Assembly: GCA_958296095.1 (NCBI GenBank) | Contig: OY282434.1 | Location: 1,270,001-1,334,000 of the forward strand | DNA: 64,000 nucleotides | Source of the DNA: an uncultured Oligoflexales bacterium | Lineage (GTDB): Bacteria; Bdellovibrionota_B; Oligoflexia; Oligoflexales; JAPPIL01 | Reading direction: 5' to 3' | Shown here: piece by piece, positions 9,784-18,493 of the stretch | Position numbering within the stretch: position 1 is the first letter of the stretch | How the letters are laid out: every line of letters begins with the position of its first letter | Notes under the pieces: generated by a model | Databases searched by the model: none | The model's input: the letters and a program-made list of their open reading frames with translations, nothing else | Told to the model about the DNA's origin: nothing | Made by a program: the position numbers and the translations under genes

Positions 9784-10398
9784 TCAGTTGGGCACAACGT
9801 CCTCAAGGTTTTCTGGCATCATGTCACCGCACCGGCCCTTCCACACGATCTCACGGCCGCGAGTATGCCTATTTGCCTCGAACAGTGCCAGAGTCTCCTC
9901 GTCGCTGCTTATACGAGCCACGACATGGGTGATACGATTGGCGAGATAAAAGACAACAGGACGGTAGGAGTAGATGACTGAACCGCGTTCCCGACAGCGG
10001 TAGTAGTTACCATACGGCCCTTTTTTAGACAAGATCTTGTTGGTAACCAACATCTTGGTGTCTAGTTCACGATCGCCAGGAGTATTAGGGAAATGCAGCT
10101 CCAAACTTTCCTTGCGGAAATCCTCTTCCGTTAAATTGGGAATCTGGAACTCAAAGTCGCGATCCTTGCCGTTGTCGATGTCATCGATCTCTATTTCGAG
10201 TTCGCCTTTGCGAATTTTATAGCTGAATTCAGCCGTGTGTGTGCCCTCGGTAAGGGTGATGTGCCGACCATCCTCGTCAACAAGCATAAAATCATCATAC
10301 ACGGTGATCTTGCCATCGATGTCATTGCCAGCAGATGCCACGCCAGCAAATGCCAGCAGCATAGTTGTCGACAAAAGAAGCGAAAGAGTACTAAACAT
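9784..10398 (-). CDS. small exported protein of unknown function
   Basis: I do not recognise the family. The start is ATG at 10398 because a strong AGGAGA lies about seven bases upstream and the protein then begins with a clear signal peptide (MFSTLSLLLS, then AFAGVASA before GNDID). The mature part is about 180 residues, rich in charged residues and predicted beta-like segments, with four Cys in the C-terminal part that could form disulfides. The frame is open a further 51 codons upstream, but that part overlaps the promoter and ignores the ribosome binding site. It is transcribed divergently from pdxH. Confidence 0.65.
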   Translation of the reverse strand: MFSTLSLLLSTTMLLAFAGVASAGNDIDGKITVYDDFMLVDEDGRHITLTEGTHTAEFSYKIRKGELEIEIDDIDNGKDRDFEFQIPNLTEEDFRKESLELHFPNTPGDRELDTKMLVTNKILSKKGPYGNYYRCRERGSVIYSYRPVVFYLANRITHVVARISSDEETLALFEANRHTRGREIVWKGRCGDMMPENLEDVVPN

Positions 10399-10448
10399 TG
10401 GTCTTCTCCTAAAAAATGTTGTAAGTGAGCAAAGTAAACTCTCCCCAC

Positions 10449-10477
10449 ATGGTAGCGGAGGAAGTTTGTTTTTGCAA
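10449..10477 (-). promoter_or_regulatory. promoter of the exported-protein gene
   Basis: Read on the minus strand, TTGCAA (10477-10472) and TACCAT (10454-10449) are spaced by 17 bases, a sigma70-like pair 50 bp upstream of the ATG at 10398. Prediction only. Confidence 0.45.
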
Positions 10478-10494
10478 GCACGTGGTGAAAAAAT

Positions 10495-11082
10495 ATGCGC
10501 ACCTGGCCCGACCCCTTCCAACACTTCGAGCATTGGTATGCAGAAGCTCAACGTTGCGACGGACTAGATGTGCCCGCAATGGCATTGGCCACGGCAACTC
10601 CTGAGGCACGTCCTTCGCTGCGGATCGTTTACTTTAAAGGTCTGGTTGCAGGGGCGTTTAGTTTTTACACGAACTACACCAGCCGCAAGGGACGAGAGCT
10701 GGCCGCGAACAGCAACGCCGCCCTGCTGTTTTATTGGCAACCGCTCGAACGCCAGATACGCATTGAAGGCACTGTGCAAAAATTAAGCAGGGAGGCATCG
10801 CAACGCTACTTTGCCTCACGCGCCTTAGCCAAGCAGATAAGCGCGTCTATCTCTGACCAGAGCAGTGTCATTCCGTCTTACCAGAATTTGCAGCAAAGAT
10901 TTACGCAGGCGCAAACAGAACACACGGGGGATAGCCTGCCTTGCCCGCCTCACTGGGGGGGCTATGCCATGACCCCAGGCTGTTTTGAGTTCTACATCTC
11001 GGACGAAAACCGCCTCAACGAACGCGTCTACTACGAGTGCAACGGTGGTGGCGGGTGGCAAATTAAATACCTGTCACCCTAG
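10495..11082 (+). CDS. pdxH: pyridoxine/pyridoxamine 5'-phosphate oxidase
   Basis: PdxH is an FMN enzyme that converts pyridoxine or pyridoxamine phosphate to pyridoxal phosphate. The protein has 195 residues, slightly shorter than the usual 210-220. Family motifs are clear: RPSLRIVYFKG, FYTNYTSRKGREL, AALLFYWQPLERQ and the C-terminal RLNERVYYE region that binds PLP and substrate. The start is ATG at 10495, 96 bp from the divergent exported-protein gene. pdxA lies 4 kb to the left, so two steps of B6 metabolism are near each other but not in one operon. Confidence 0.88.
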   Translation: MRTWPDPFQHFEHWYAEAQRCDGLDVPAMALATATPEARPSLRIVYFKGLVAGAFSFYTNYTSRKGRELAANSNAALLFYWQPLERQIRIEGTVQKLSREASQRYFASRALAKQISASISDQSSVIPSYQNLQQRFTQAQTEHTGDSLPCPPHWGGYAMTPGCFEFYISDENRLNERVYYECNGGGGWQIKYLSP

Positions 11083-11131
11083 TGGGGCAAGAGTTCTGGC
11101 GTTCTTTGTTAAACGACCGCGGTGCTATCTG

Positions 11132-13792
11132 TCAGTCCTCCCCCAAGGCCTGCAAGTTAAGCCGCACGCTGTGCAACTGCTCCTGCAACAGGCGCTGCTT
11201 GTCCCGCTGCTCCTGCAAGATATGCGGCGGTGCTTTGCTACAGAACGCCGTGTTGTTGAGCTTGCCTGCTATTTTTTGCAAGCGCGTCTCCAGTTGTGCC
11301 TGTTCTTTGCGCAATTTTTCTCTTTCACTCGGCATATCGATGTGCGACGCGGCGGTGTAAACTTCAAACCCTGCCCCAACTTGCACCAATGCAGGCACAG
11401 GCTTGGGTGCGTCAGCTGCTAACCAAGCAATGCCGTCGAGCTGGGCGAGGTCACGCAACCACTCTTCATCAGCACGCAAGCCCGCGGCGGCCGCACCAAC
11501 GACAATGCTAACGTTAAGCTTGTTCCGTGGCGGCAGTGCACTACGACTGCGCAAAGTCCTGATGGCGGTAATCACGCGGCGGGTAAAGTGCCAATCCTGC
11601 AACTCCTCTGCCGAAAAAGACGTAAGCTGTTTCGTCTCAGGGAAGGCGGCAACGACAAGGCTGCGGGGTCGATCCCAATCGGGATGGGATGGCAAGCGCT
11701 GCCAGATTTCTTCGCTGATAAACGGCATCATGGGGTGCGCTAAGCGCAGCAGGCCATCCATAACATAAGTCATCGTCGCTAAAATTTGCTCAGGCGGCAG
11801 GCTTTGTTGGCGCAAAATGTTTTTGGCAATCTCAACCCCCCAATCGCAATAAGTGCCCCAAATAAAGTGGTAAAGTGTCTCGGCCATGCTATCGACACGA
11901 TAAGACCGCAAGTGCTTATCTATCTTCGCTACTGTCTGTTTGAATTCGCTGAGCAGCCACATCTCTGGCACGCTCAGCTCGGTGGCTGACAATGCCGGCA
12001 GTTTTGTGGGCAGCGCGGGCTGCGCCAGTAAAAAGCGAGCGGCATTCCAAAGCTTGTTGATAAACCTACCGCCATGCTCAAAATCTTTCAGTCCCAGGCG
12101 CGCCCGACCGCCGAGGGGGGCCAGGCTGATACAAGTATAGCGCACCGCATCAGCACCATGTGCTTCAATGACGGCGAGCGGGTCGATGCCATTGCCAAGT
12201 GTTTTGGAAAATTTGCGTCCTTGATGATCGCAGATGATCGAGTTGAAATAGACATCTTTGAAGGGGGGGCTGCCGATGGTTTCGAGACCCGCAATAACCA
12301 TGCGTGCCACCCAGAGAAAAATTATATCAGCCCCCGTAATCAATACCTGTGACGGGTAAAATTTTTGGAGAGCACTATTGTCTTGCACTGCGGGCCAGCC
12401 GAGCGTGCTGAACGGCCACAGCCAGCTGCTAAACCAGGTGTCGAGCACGTCTTCGTCCTGGGCGATCGCCTGGCTATGGCAATGCGTGCATTGTGTCGGG
12501 TCGTCTTTGGCAACCGTATACTGCTGGCAATCCGCACAGCGCCAGACAGGAATACGATGTCCCCACCACAGCTGGCGGGAGATGCACCAGTCTTCGATGT
12601 TTTCCAACCAATGCAGATACGTCTTTTTCCAGCTGGGCGGGTAAAAGCACAGCTCGCCATCTTGGGCGATGCGCACCGCTTCGTTGACCAGCGGCTGCAT
12701 CTTGAGAAACCACTGCTGCGAGAGCCGCGGCTCGATCAACACCTTGCTGCGATCGGAATACGGGCGGGTGAGGCGATGCTTGACCGTGTCTCGTAACAGC
12801 CCCGCGTCCTGCATAAGCTGCACGGTGCGGGTGCGAGCTTCGTCGCGGGTGAGGCCCTGCAATGGCACGGGAGCTTGCTCGTTGAGCAGACCCTGAGCGT
12901 CGAAAATGTTGCGCAGAGGTAGGTTATGGCGTTTGCCGATGTCGAAATCGTTGAAGTCATGGGCTGGAGTGATTTTAACACAGCCGCTACCGAAGTCCTG
13001 CTTGACATAAGGGTCGGCGATGACCGTCAAGGTGCGTGTGGTTAGCGGCAGCTTGACCTGTTTGCCGATATAGGCCTGATAGCGTTTATCATCAGGATGC
13101 ACGGCGACGGCAGTATCGCCAAACATTGTTTCAGGGCGCGTCGTGGCTACCACTAACTCACCGCTACCGTCGTCGAGCGGATAGGCAAACGACCACAGCT
13201 TGCCCGTCTCTTCAATGTTGACCACCTCATCGTCGGAAATAGCGGTGTGCAAGGCGAAGTCCCAGTTGACCAGCCGCTCGCCCCGATAAATCAAGCCTTT
13301 GTGGTAGAGATCGACGAAAGTACTGCGCACTGCCTGCGACAGCTGCGGACTCATAGTGAAGGCTTGCCGTTCCCAATCAGCTGAGGCCCCCAGCCGTTGC
13401 AGTTGCGAGACGATGATGTCGCCGTGCTTGTCCTTCCACTGCCAGCAGCGTTTGACAAACTCGTCGCGCCCCAACTCCTGCCGCGTGATACCTTCCTGCT
13501 GGAGGGATTTTTCCACCATCATCTGGGTGGCAATGCCCGCATGGTCGGTACCTGGCAACCAGCAGACTTCCTTGCCGCACATGCGTTGCCAGCGAATGTA
13601 GATATCCTGCAGCGTGTTGTTCAGTCCATGCCCCATGTGCAGGCGGTCGGTGACGTTAGGCGGAGGCATGAGGATAACGTAGGGTTCACGCGTCGATCTA
13701 CTGTCAGCAGCAAACAGACGTTGCTGCATCCAAAAGTTCCACCACTTCTTCTCGTAAGCGGCATGGTCGTATTGCGGGGGAAGTTCTGCCAA
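11132..13792 (-). CDS. valS: valyl-tRNA synthetase
   Basis: Class I synthetase of 886 residues that charges tRNA-Val. The HIGH-type motif is HMGH at residues 52-55, after PPPNVTDRL; the usual family sequence has PPPNVTG there, so Asp replaces the Gly. The second signature is KFSKTLGNGID (KMSKS type). TDHAGIATQ, the CISRQLWWGHRIPVW segment, a CxxC pair and the editing domain are present. The C-terminal stretch with repeated Leu/Glu/Arg (MPSEREKLRKEQAQLETRL) is the usual coiled-coil tail. It is a single-gene unit; repeat DNA begins about 100 bp upstream of the start. Confidence 0.93.
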   Translation of the reverse strand: MAELPPQYDHAAYEKKWWNFWMQQRLFAADSRSTREPYVILMPPPNVTDRLHMGHGLNNTLQDIYIRWQRMCGKEVCWLPGTDHAGIATQMMVEKSLQQEGITRQELGRDEFVKRCWQWKDKHGDIIVSQLQRLGASADWERQAFTMSPQLSQAVRSTFVDLYHKGLIYRGERLVNWDFALHTAISDDEVVNIEETGKLWSFAYPLDDGSGELVVATTRPETMFGDTAVAVHPDDKRYQAYIGKQVKLPLTTRTLTVIADPYVKQDFGSGCVKITPAHDFNDFDIGKRHNLPLRNIFDAQGLLNEQAPVPLQGLTRDEARTRTVQLMQDAGLLRDTVKHRLTRPYSDRSKVLIEPRLSQQWFLKMQPLVNEAVRIAQDGELCFYPPSWKKTYLHWLENIEDWCISRQLWWGHRIPVWRCADCQQYTVAKDDPTQCTHCHSQAIAQDEDVLDTWFSSWLWPFSTLGWPAVQDNSALQKFYPSQVLITGADIIFLWVARMVIAGLETIGSPPFKDVYFNSIICDHQGRKFSKTLGNGIDPLAVIEAHGADAVRYTCISLAPLGGRARLGLKDFEHGGRFINKLWNAARFLLAQPALPTKLPALSATELSVPEMWLLSEFKQTVAKIDKHLRSYRVDSMAETLYHFIWGTYCDWGVEIAKNILRQQSLPPEQILATMTYVMDGLLRLAHPMMPFISEEIWQRLPSHPDWDRPRSLVVAAFPETKQLTSFSAEELQDWHFTRRVITAIRTLRSRSALPPRNKLNVSIVVGAAAAGLRADEEWLRDLAQLDGIAWLAADAPKPVPALVQVGAGFEVYTAASHIDMPSEREKLRKEQAQLETRLQKIAGKLNNTAFCSKAPPHILQEQRDKQRLLQEQLHSVRLNLQALGED

Positions 13793-13894
13793 GCACGCGC
13801 TCTCTTGATGTGCAAAGGGCGGGGGGAATTATAGCAAGAATATGCTCTCTTGCCAACCGCAGTTGCCAGTCTCACTGGCATGCTTGGCAGGGCG

Positions 13895-14690
13895 CAGTGG
13901 AGCTAGTCCCTTAGCACTTACCGCCGTTGTCTTGGCAGAGCGCAGACCTGCCGAGAAACTCTCCCTAAAATAGGTTGTGAGCACATGCCCTGTGCGAAAA
14001 AATAATCTGAACGCAATACAGGGAGATCAGAGCGCAAGCAGCGAGCTAGGAAGCGAGCGATACAAAAAGCCGCAGCGCAGCGGACGGTCTTGCCGTGCCG
14101 TTCATGAAGCTCTTGGTAGGCAGGCCTGAACGCAATAGCCAAGAGATATGAGAACATGCAGCGAGCGGAGCTAGGAAGCGGCAAAGAGCCGCGTAGCCAA
14201 GCGATACAGAAAGCAACGCGTAGCGCACAGCGCAGCGAACGGTCTCCCCGTGCCATTCATAAAGCCCTCGGTAGGCAAGAGGTGGGGGCAACCGCCGAGA
14301 GACTTGGGGCAAGCAGAGAGGGCGCGCAGAGTGGCCTGAGAACATGCAGCGAGCTAGGAAGCGAGCGATACAAAAAGCAGCGTAGCGAGCGAAGCGAGCT
14401 AGGAAGCGAGCGACACAAAAAAGCCGCAGCGCAGCGAACGGCCTCGCCGCGCCGTTCATGGGGCTCTCGGTGAGCAAGAGGTGTGGTCAACAGCCGAGAG
14501 GTTTGAGGGCAGGCAGAGAGGGCGCGCAGAGTGGCCTGAGAACATGCAGCGAGGGAGCGAGAAAGCGGCAAACAGTCTCGTAGAGCGAGCGATACAAAAA
14601 GCATCGCGTAGCGATGAGCTAGGAAGCGAGCGTTACAAAAAGCCGCGTAGCATTGCGTGCGGAACGCGGCCAAAAAATTCAGCCAAGATA
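13895..14690 (+). repeat. interspersed repeat block upstream of a lipoprotein gene
   Basis: Plus-oriented repeat modules fill almost all of the gap between valS and the gene at 14807. Included are TTAGCAC...CCGTTGTCTTGGC, GCACGGTC-type hairpins, GAGCTAGGAAGCGAGCG runs and the palindromic CATCGCGTAGCGATG. Positions 14041-14387 recur almost unchanged at 15867-16213 on the other side of the gene. Confidence 0.85.
14041..14387 (+). repeat. 347-bp direct repeat, left copy
   Basis: Aligns without gaps (constant offset of 1826 bp) to 15867-16213, with roughly a dozen substitutions by eye. The pair brackets the exported-protein gene at 14807-15511, so recombination between the copies could delete or amplify that gene. 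Confidence 0.88.
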
Positions 14691-14806
14691 TTGGCTAGTT
14701 ACAAAAAAACACGGACAAAATCACAAGCGAAGTTAAAGCAAAAAAAAACGGTCGATACGTAGTCAAAGTGAGATGGACTTGGCAATATTTTTTGGAGGTG
14801 ATTGTT

Positions 14807-15511
14807 ATGAAAGCACTGTTACTACTATCACTAATGCTAGGTTGCTTGCAGATTGGGCCAACCGCGCAGCAAAAGGGTTCTGAAAAAAAGAATGACGAGC
14901 TTCTACCTAATCTTCTTCTACCTAATCTTCTAGTTAAGACAAACAACTACAATATGTCAGGATTCGGTCCAGGTAGTATTGATAGAGCTATGACGGTGGG
15001 GATTAATTGGCAGGGTAATAGACATGAATACTTCTACAGGCATAGCAAGTGCTATCTGCTTGTTTATGTAGATGACGGCGCCAGCAAATATCTGCATGAC
15101 CACAAAAACTTCATCCAGAAGAGTGAGGGTGGTAGGATGGTCATCGGCGGCGCAAAACACAAAATCTACCCTAAATGTGTAGACAACCCCTTTAGTGCAG
15201 GAGATAAGAAGATCTTTAAGTTCTTCAGCTATAATACCGTCTGGTCTATGCCTATATTTAACCCACAAGGAGGGCAAGGCATTCCAGAGGGAGCTGACAA
15301 CAGCCGGCTATACCTCTCTGGCAAGGGTGGCGAGCTGACCATCCTCATGGCACTTATTTATTTTGATGATAAAAATAGCTTCGAACAAGATGGCGATAGC
15401 ATCCAAGGCGGAGAGAGCTGCCGACTCACTGCCGATGCAGGCGGAAATATTAAAGACCTTAAGTGTGAAAGAAGATCAGTGCCCCGCAAATATTATTCTA
15501 GTACGGGGTGA
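14807..15511 (+). CDS. exported protein, probable lipoprotein, unknown function
   Basis: Family not recognised. ATG at 14807 follows a perfect GGAGGTG with six bases spacing, and gives a signal sequence MKALLLLSLMLGC with a near-lipobox (MLGC). Mature length is about 220 residues, with a few Cys and many Asn, Tyr and Gly. Near residues 30-45 a 15-bp direct repeat encodes LLPNLLLPNLL. The frame is open 13 codons further upstream, but the ribosome binding site decides for 14807. Upstream of it, a poly(A) run followed by CGGTCGAT resembles the sequence upstream of the gene at 43247. The gene is enclosed by 347-bp direct repeats. Confidence 0.62.
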   Translation: MKALLLLSLMLGCLQIGPTAQQKGSEKKNDELLPNLLLPNLLVKTNNYNMSGFGPGSIDRAMTVGINWQGNRHEYFYRHSKCYLLVYVDDGASKYLHDHKNFIQKSEGGRMVIGGAKHKIYPKCVDNPFSAGDKKIFKFFSYNTVWSMPIFNPQGGQGIPEGADNSRLYLSGKGGELTILMALIYFDDKNSFEQDGDSIQGGESCRLTADAGGNIKDLKCERRSVPRKYYSSTG

Positions 15512-15524
15512 AAACGTGGTGCAG

Positions 15525-16262
15525 CAAAGAGCCAAGCGCAGCAGCGAGTGGAGCGAGAAAGCGGCAAAAAGTCCAGCGAGCGTAGCGAGCTAGAAAGCGG
15601 CAAGAAAGCATGCGAAGCGAGCGTTACAAAAAGCATCGCGTAGCGAGTGCAGCGAGCGGGACAAAAAGCATCGCGCAGCGATGAGCTAGGAAGCGAGCGT
15701 TACAAAAAGCAGCGTAGCGCGTAGCAAGGACACCACTTAGCACAAATCTCCGTTATCTTGGCACGGCACAGACCTGCCGAGAAACTCTCCCTTGAGTTAG
15801 GTGCAAGTACATGCCTTGTGCAAAAGCATAATCTGAACGCGATATCAAGAGGTTTGAGAACAAGGAGCGAGCTAGCAAGCGAGCGATACAGAAAGCCGCA
15901 GCGCAGCGCACGGCCTTGCCGCGCCGTTCATGGGGCTCTTGGTAGGCAGGCCTGAACGCAATAGCCAAGAGATATGAGAACATGCAGCGAGCGGAGCTAG
16001 GAAGCGGCAAAGAGCCGCGTAGCCGAGCGATACAGAAAGCAACGCGTAGCGCACAGCGCAGCGAACGGTCTCCCCGTGCCATTCATAAAGCCCTCGGTAG
16101 GCAAGAGGTGGGGGCAACCGCCGAGAGACTTGGGGCAAGCAGAGAGGGCGCGCAGAGTGGCCTGAGAACATGCAGCGAGCTAGGAAGCGAGCGATACAAA
16201 AAGCAGCGTAGCGCATCGCGTAGCGATGAGCTAGGAAGCGAGCGATACAAAGAGCATCGCGT
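15525..16262 (+). repeat. interspersed repeat block downstream of the lipoprotein gene
   Basis: Begins with module C variants (GAGCTAGAAAGCGGCAA and GAGCGTTACAAAAAGC) and continues through modules A, B and C. It includes the right copy (15867-16213) of the 347-bp direct repeat. It ends about 110 bp from the end of the type I-F cas1 remnant. No credible gene in this block. Confidence 0.85.
15867..16213 (+). repeat. 347-bp direct repeat, right copy
   Basis: Partner of 14041-14387, same orientation, no gaps. Confidence 0.88.
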
Positions 16263-16371
16263 AATTCACCACAAACATCGCTTGTTGTTTGTTGGTGTTT
16301 AATTTTTGTTTTTGCCAGTCGCCGAGTTTTCTTTAGTGAGTTTTTCTCACACTCCGAAACAAAGATAACTA

Positions 16372-16602
16372 TCATGATGCAATAGCCGCATCTTTAAGCT
16401 TGTTGAACATGAATTCCAGGGCTTTGTGTTGTGTAAATACCTGCAAGCACTGTTCACGAAATTCTTGCTCCCTTAGGCCTTCGGTCAGGTATAATACCCG
16501 ACCATCTTTTTGGATCACCCGACATTTTTCAAGATAATAAACATTAGCGCGTTTTGAGTGCAGAATGGCAGTAGTATCGGTAAGTTTTTCCACTCGATGC
16601 AT
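16372..16602 (-). pseudogene. cas1: type I-F Cas1 remnant with internal deletion
   Basis: The 76-codon frame begins with sequence I recognise as the N-terminus of type I-F (Ypest) Cas1: TTAILHSKRANVYYLEKCRV then DGRVLYLTEG; family members read LKTILHSKRANLYYLQHCRV then GGRVEYVTDEG. From about residue 44 it continues as the Cas1-F C-terminus: REQEFREQCLQ then QHKALEFMFNKLKDAA, against DFRQACLDNLSRAQALDFMI then TLKDVA in Pseudomonas. The intervening 240-250 residues, with the Glu/His/Asp metal site, are absent, and the junction keeps the frame. It cannot be an active integrase. No other I-F cas gene lies nearby, so the system has otherwise gone. Comparison is from memory, not a search. Confidence 0.72.
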
Positions 16603-16753
16603 CCGTCTTAAAATTTACCAATTACCCATCGACACGACAGAACAAAACTAAAGCTCAACGTCGGCAGTGAGGCACGCCAAGGTATTTTGCTTACAGCCAG
16701 CTGCGTAGATCCGCCAGCTTGATCATAATCTGCAAAAAATAATTAATATACTA
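16603..16753. other. intergenic, no gene seen
   Basis: AT-rich towards the right. At 16648-16670 the sequence contains CTAA-GCT and CGGCAGTGA, loosely like one half of a type I-F CRISPR repeat, but this is too short to call. The end at 16754-16782 is the promoter of the next gene. Confidence 0.4.
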
Positions 16754-16782
16754 TTGCAATTTTTATTGTTTTTGTTTATAAT
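16754..16782 (+). promoter_or_regulatory. sigma70-type promoter of the metzincin gene
   Basis: TTGCAA (16754-16759), 17 bases, then a perfect TATAAT (16777-16782), 32 bp upstream of the GTG start at 16815 and in very AT-rich DNA. Confidence 0.65.
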
Positions 16783-16814
16783 AGAATAAAATAGAGACGT
16801 TATGGAGATCGATT

Positions 16815-18428
16815 GTGCTGTATATCATTAAAATACTGTTATTGTCAATGGTTATGGGCATAGCCGCTTGTCACGAGGGGCAACCTGCGGCTGAGACGAA
16901 GTTTGTGGCGCTGGATCAGGAGCGAGGCTACTGGTTTGGTGGCCCGCCGTTTCTGATCAAGAAGGTGCACCGCCCGCAGTTGCGAATTGCCTACGGGTTT
17001 GCTGGCAATAATCACTGTGGCAATAGATTCAAGGGGCGTTATGGTGAGCAGTTGCTGAACAGTGTCAGCGCTAGTCTGCGTGTTTGGCTGGGGGCCTTGG
17101 CTGGTCAAACTAACATCGTCGATAATTTTGTCTATGAGTTGCGAGAAGTTCGTCTCAGCTCGCCTGTGCCATCGTTAGGCTATGGTTGGTTCGATGCCAA
17201 GCCTGATCTGGCCATCATCTTTCACTGCCATCGGGGGCGGTCTTTTATGCGCACAAACCCCTTTCCGACGCTGCACATGCTGCAAGCAACTGACATCAGC
17301 GATCACAATCGCATGACGGCATTGCGTCGCTATCGTGCCAGCACCTTGTTGCACGAGCTGGGCCATGCCTTCGGTCTGGGGGACACCTATGTCGACAGCA
17401 GTAGATGGGCACGTCGTGTACGTATGAAGCGTTACAATCGCAGCACGGGCGGCACCAGCACCACGACTGGCGAGCAACCCGTCTCGGTCATGAATCATCA
17501 CCGTAATGTGGCACTCGATGCCGATGGTGCTTTGCAACTTACTGCTGACGATCACGATGGCATGCAATGGCTTTACGCACGCTACATCAGCAAAAAGACG
17601 CGTCGGCGTAGCTGTCCTTCCGACTATCGCCGCGAGCACACAACCAAGGGTTGCGTTCCTATACATGCGTTCATCTACGCGGCCAAGCAGCGCAATTGGA
17701 CGGTGGTGCGGAGGATTTTGCAGGATGATAAGGACATCGACATCAACACGCAGGACAAACTCGGCAATACGGCCCTGCACTATGCAGCCCAGGCGACAGA
17801 CGCTAAGGGCAGCGACTTATATCCCTACCTCATCGACCAGGGTGCAGACGATAGTATTCGCAATCACCAGGGTGATAGCGCGGCAGATTTACGCCAACGC
17901 CACAATGCCGCTGGACACTCGCTCGTCACGACCATCGTGGCTGAGATACAGCGCGGGACGCTTGCTTACGCCACCTGGCTGTTAAACTACGCCTTGCGCC
18001 AGCACGACACGCACACGCCCAAACATGTGCTGCACACCATCAATACCAGCATCAACGCTTGCGATATACAGGAGACGACGCTGTTGCAGCGCGCCGCCAT
18101 CGAAGGCTATACACGGATGGTGGCGATGCTGTTGCAGCAGCCTGCCATTGAGATCAACAAGCAGTGTGGCTCTGGCAATACAGCCTTGCACCTGGCTGCG
18201 GTCATGGGGCATGTGGAGGTCACCAAACTGCTGCTCGCCCATCGACACATCGATGCGAGAATCAAAAACGTCGCGGGCGACACACCGCATAGCCTCTCGC
18301 TGGCGAGCATTGCCCGGCATCGTAGCAATATCGAGCGGCGCAAGCGACTTGAGGCGGTAGAATCCCTGCTCAGCGACTATCTCGATGACTGTGTGCGAGC
18401 ACCCAAGCTTTACTGTCTCAGTAAGTGA
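16815..18428 (+). CDS. lipoprotein metzincin-type metalloprotease with ankyrin repeats
   Basis: A 537-residue exported protein. Residues 1-19 form a lipoprotein signal ending in the lipobox IAAC (Cys19). A zinc protease domain follows: HELGHAFGLGD at 180-190 is the HExxHxxGxxD metzincin motif with Asp as third ligand, as in snapalysin-type enzymes, and Met226 in SVMNHH is a candidate Met-turn. From about residue 290 come ankyrin-type repeats, clearest at LGNTALHYAAQ and at GSGNTALHLAAVMGHVEVTK. GTG at 16815 has GGAG eight bases upstream and a strong promoter. I infer a surface or secreted factor that binds a protein partner through the ankyrin part; the combination is unusual. Target unknown. 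Confidence 0.78.
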   Translation: MLYIIKILLLSMVMGIAACHEGQPAAETKFVALDQERGYWFGGPPFLIKKVHRPQLRIAYGFAGNNHCGNRFKGRYGEQLLNSVSASLRVWLGALAGQTNIVDNFVYELREVRLSSPVPSLGYGWFDAKPDLAIIFHCHRGRSFMRTNPFPTLHMLQATDISDHNRMTALRRYRASTLLHELGHAFGLGDTYVDSSRWARRVRMKRYNRSTGGTSTTTGEQPVSVMNHHRNVALDADGALQLTADDHDGMQWLYARYISKKTRRRSCPSDYRREHTTKGCVPIHAFIYAAKQRNWTVVRRILQDDKDIDINTQDKLGNTALHYAAQATDAKGSDLYPYLIDQGADDSIRNHQGDSAADLRQRHNAAGHSLVTTIVAEIQRGTLAYATWLLNYALRQHDTHTPKHVLHTINTSINACDIQETTLLQRAAIEGYTRMVAMLLQQPAIEINKQCGSGNTALHLAAVMGHVEVTKLLLAHRHIDARIKNVAGDTPHSLSLASIARHRSNIERRKRLEAVESLLSDYLDDCVRAPKLYCLSK

Positions 18429-18493
18429 CATTGCTCTGGTGATAATTCTATGGTAGGCATCCCCCTTTGTACAGGGCGTAAACGGGGGGGCCG

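Noticed and set aside
16648-16670. Possible degenerate type I-F CRISPR repeat near the cas1 remnant
   Set aside because: Only CTAA-GCT and CGGCAGTGA match, in one copy, with no spacer-length periodicity. Suggestive in context but not callable.
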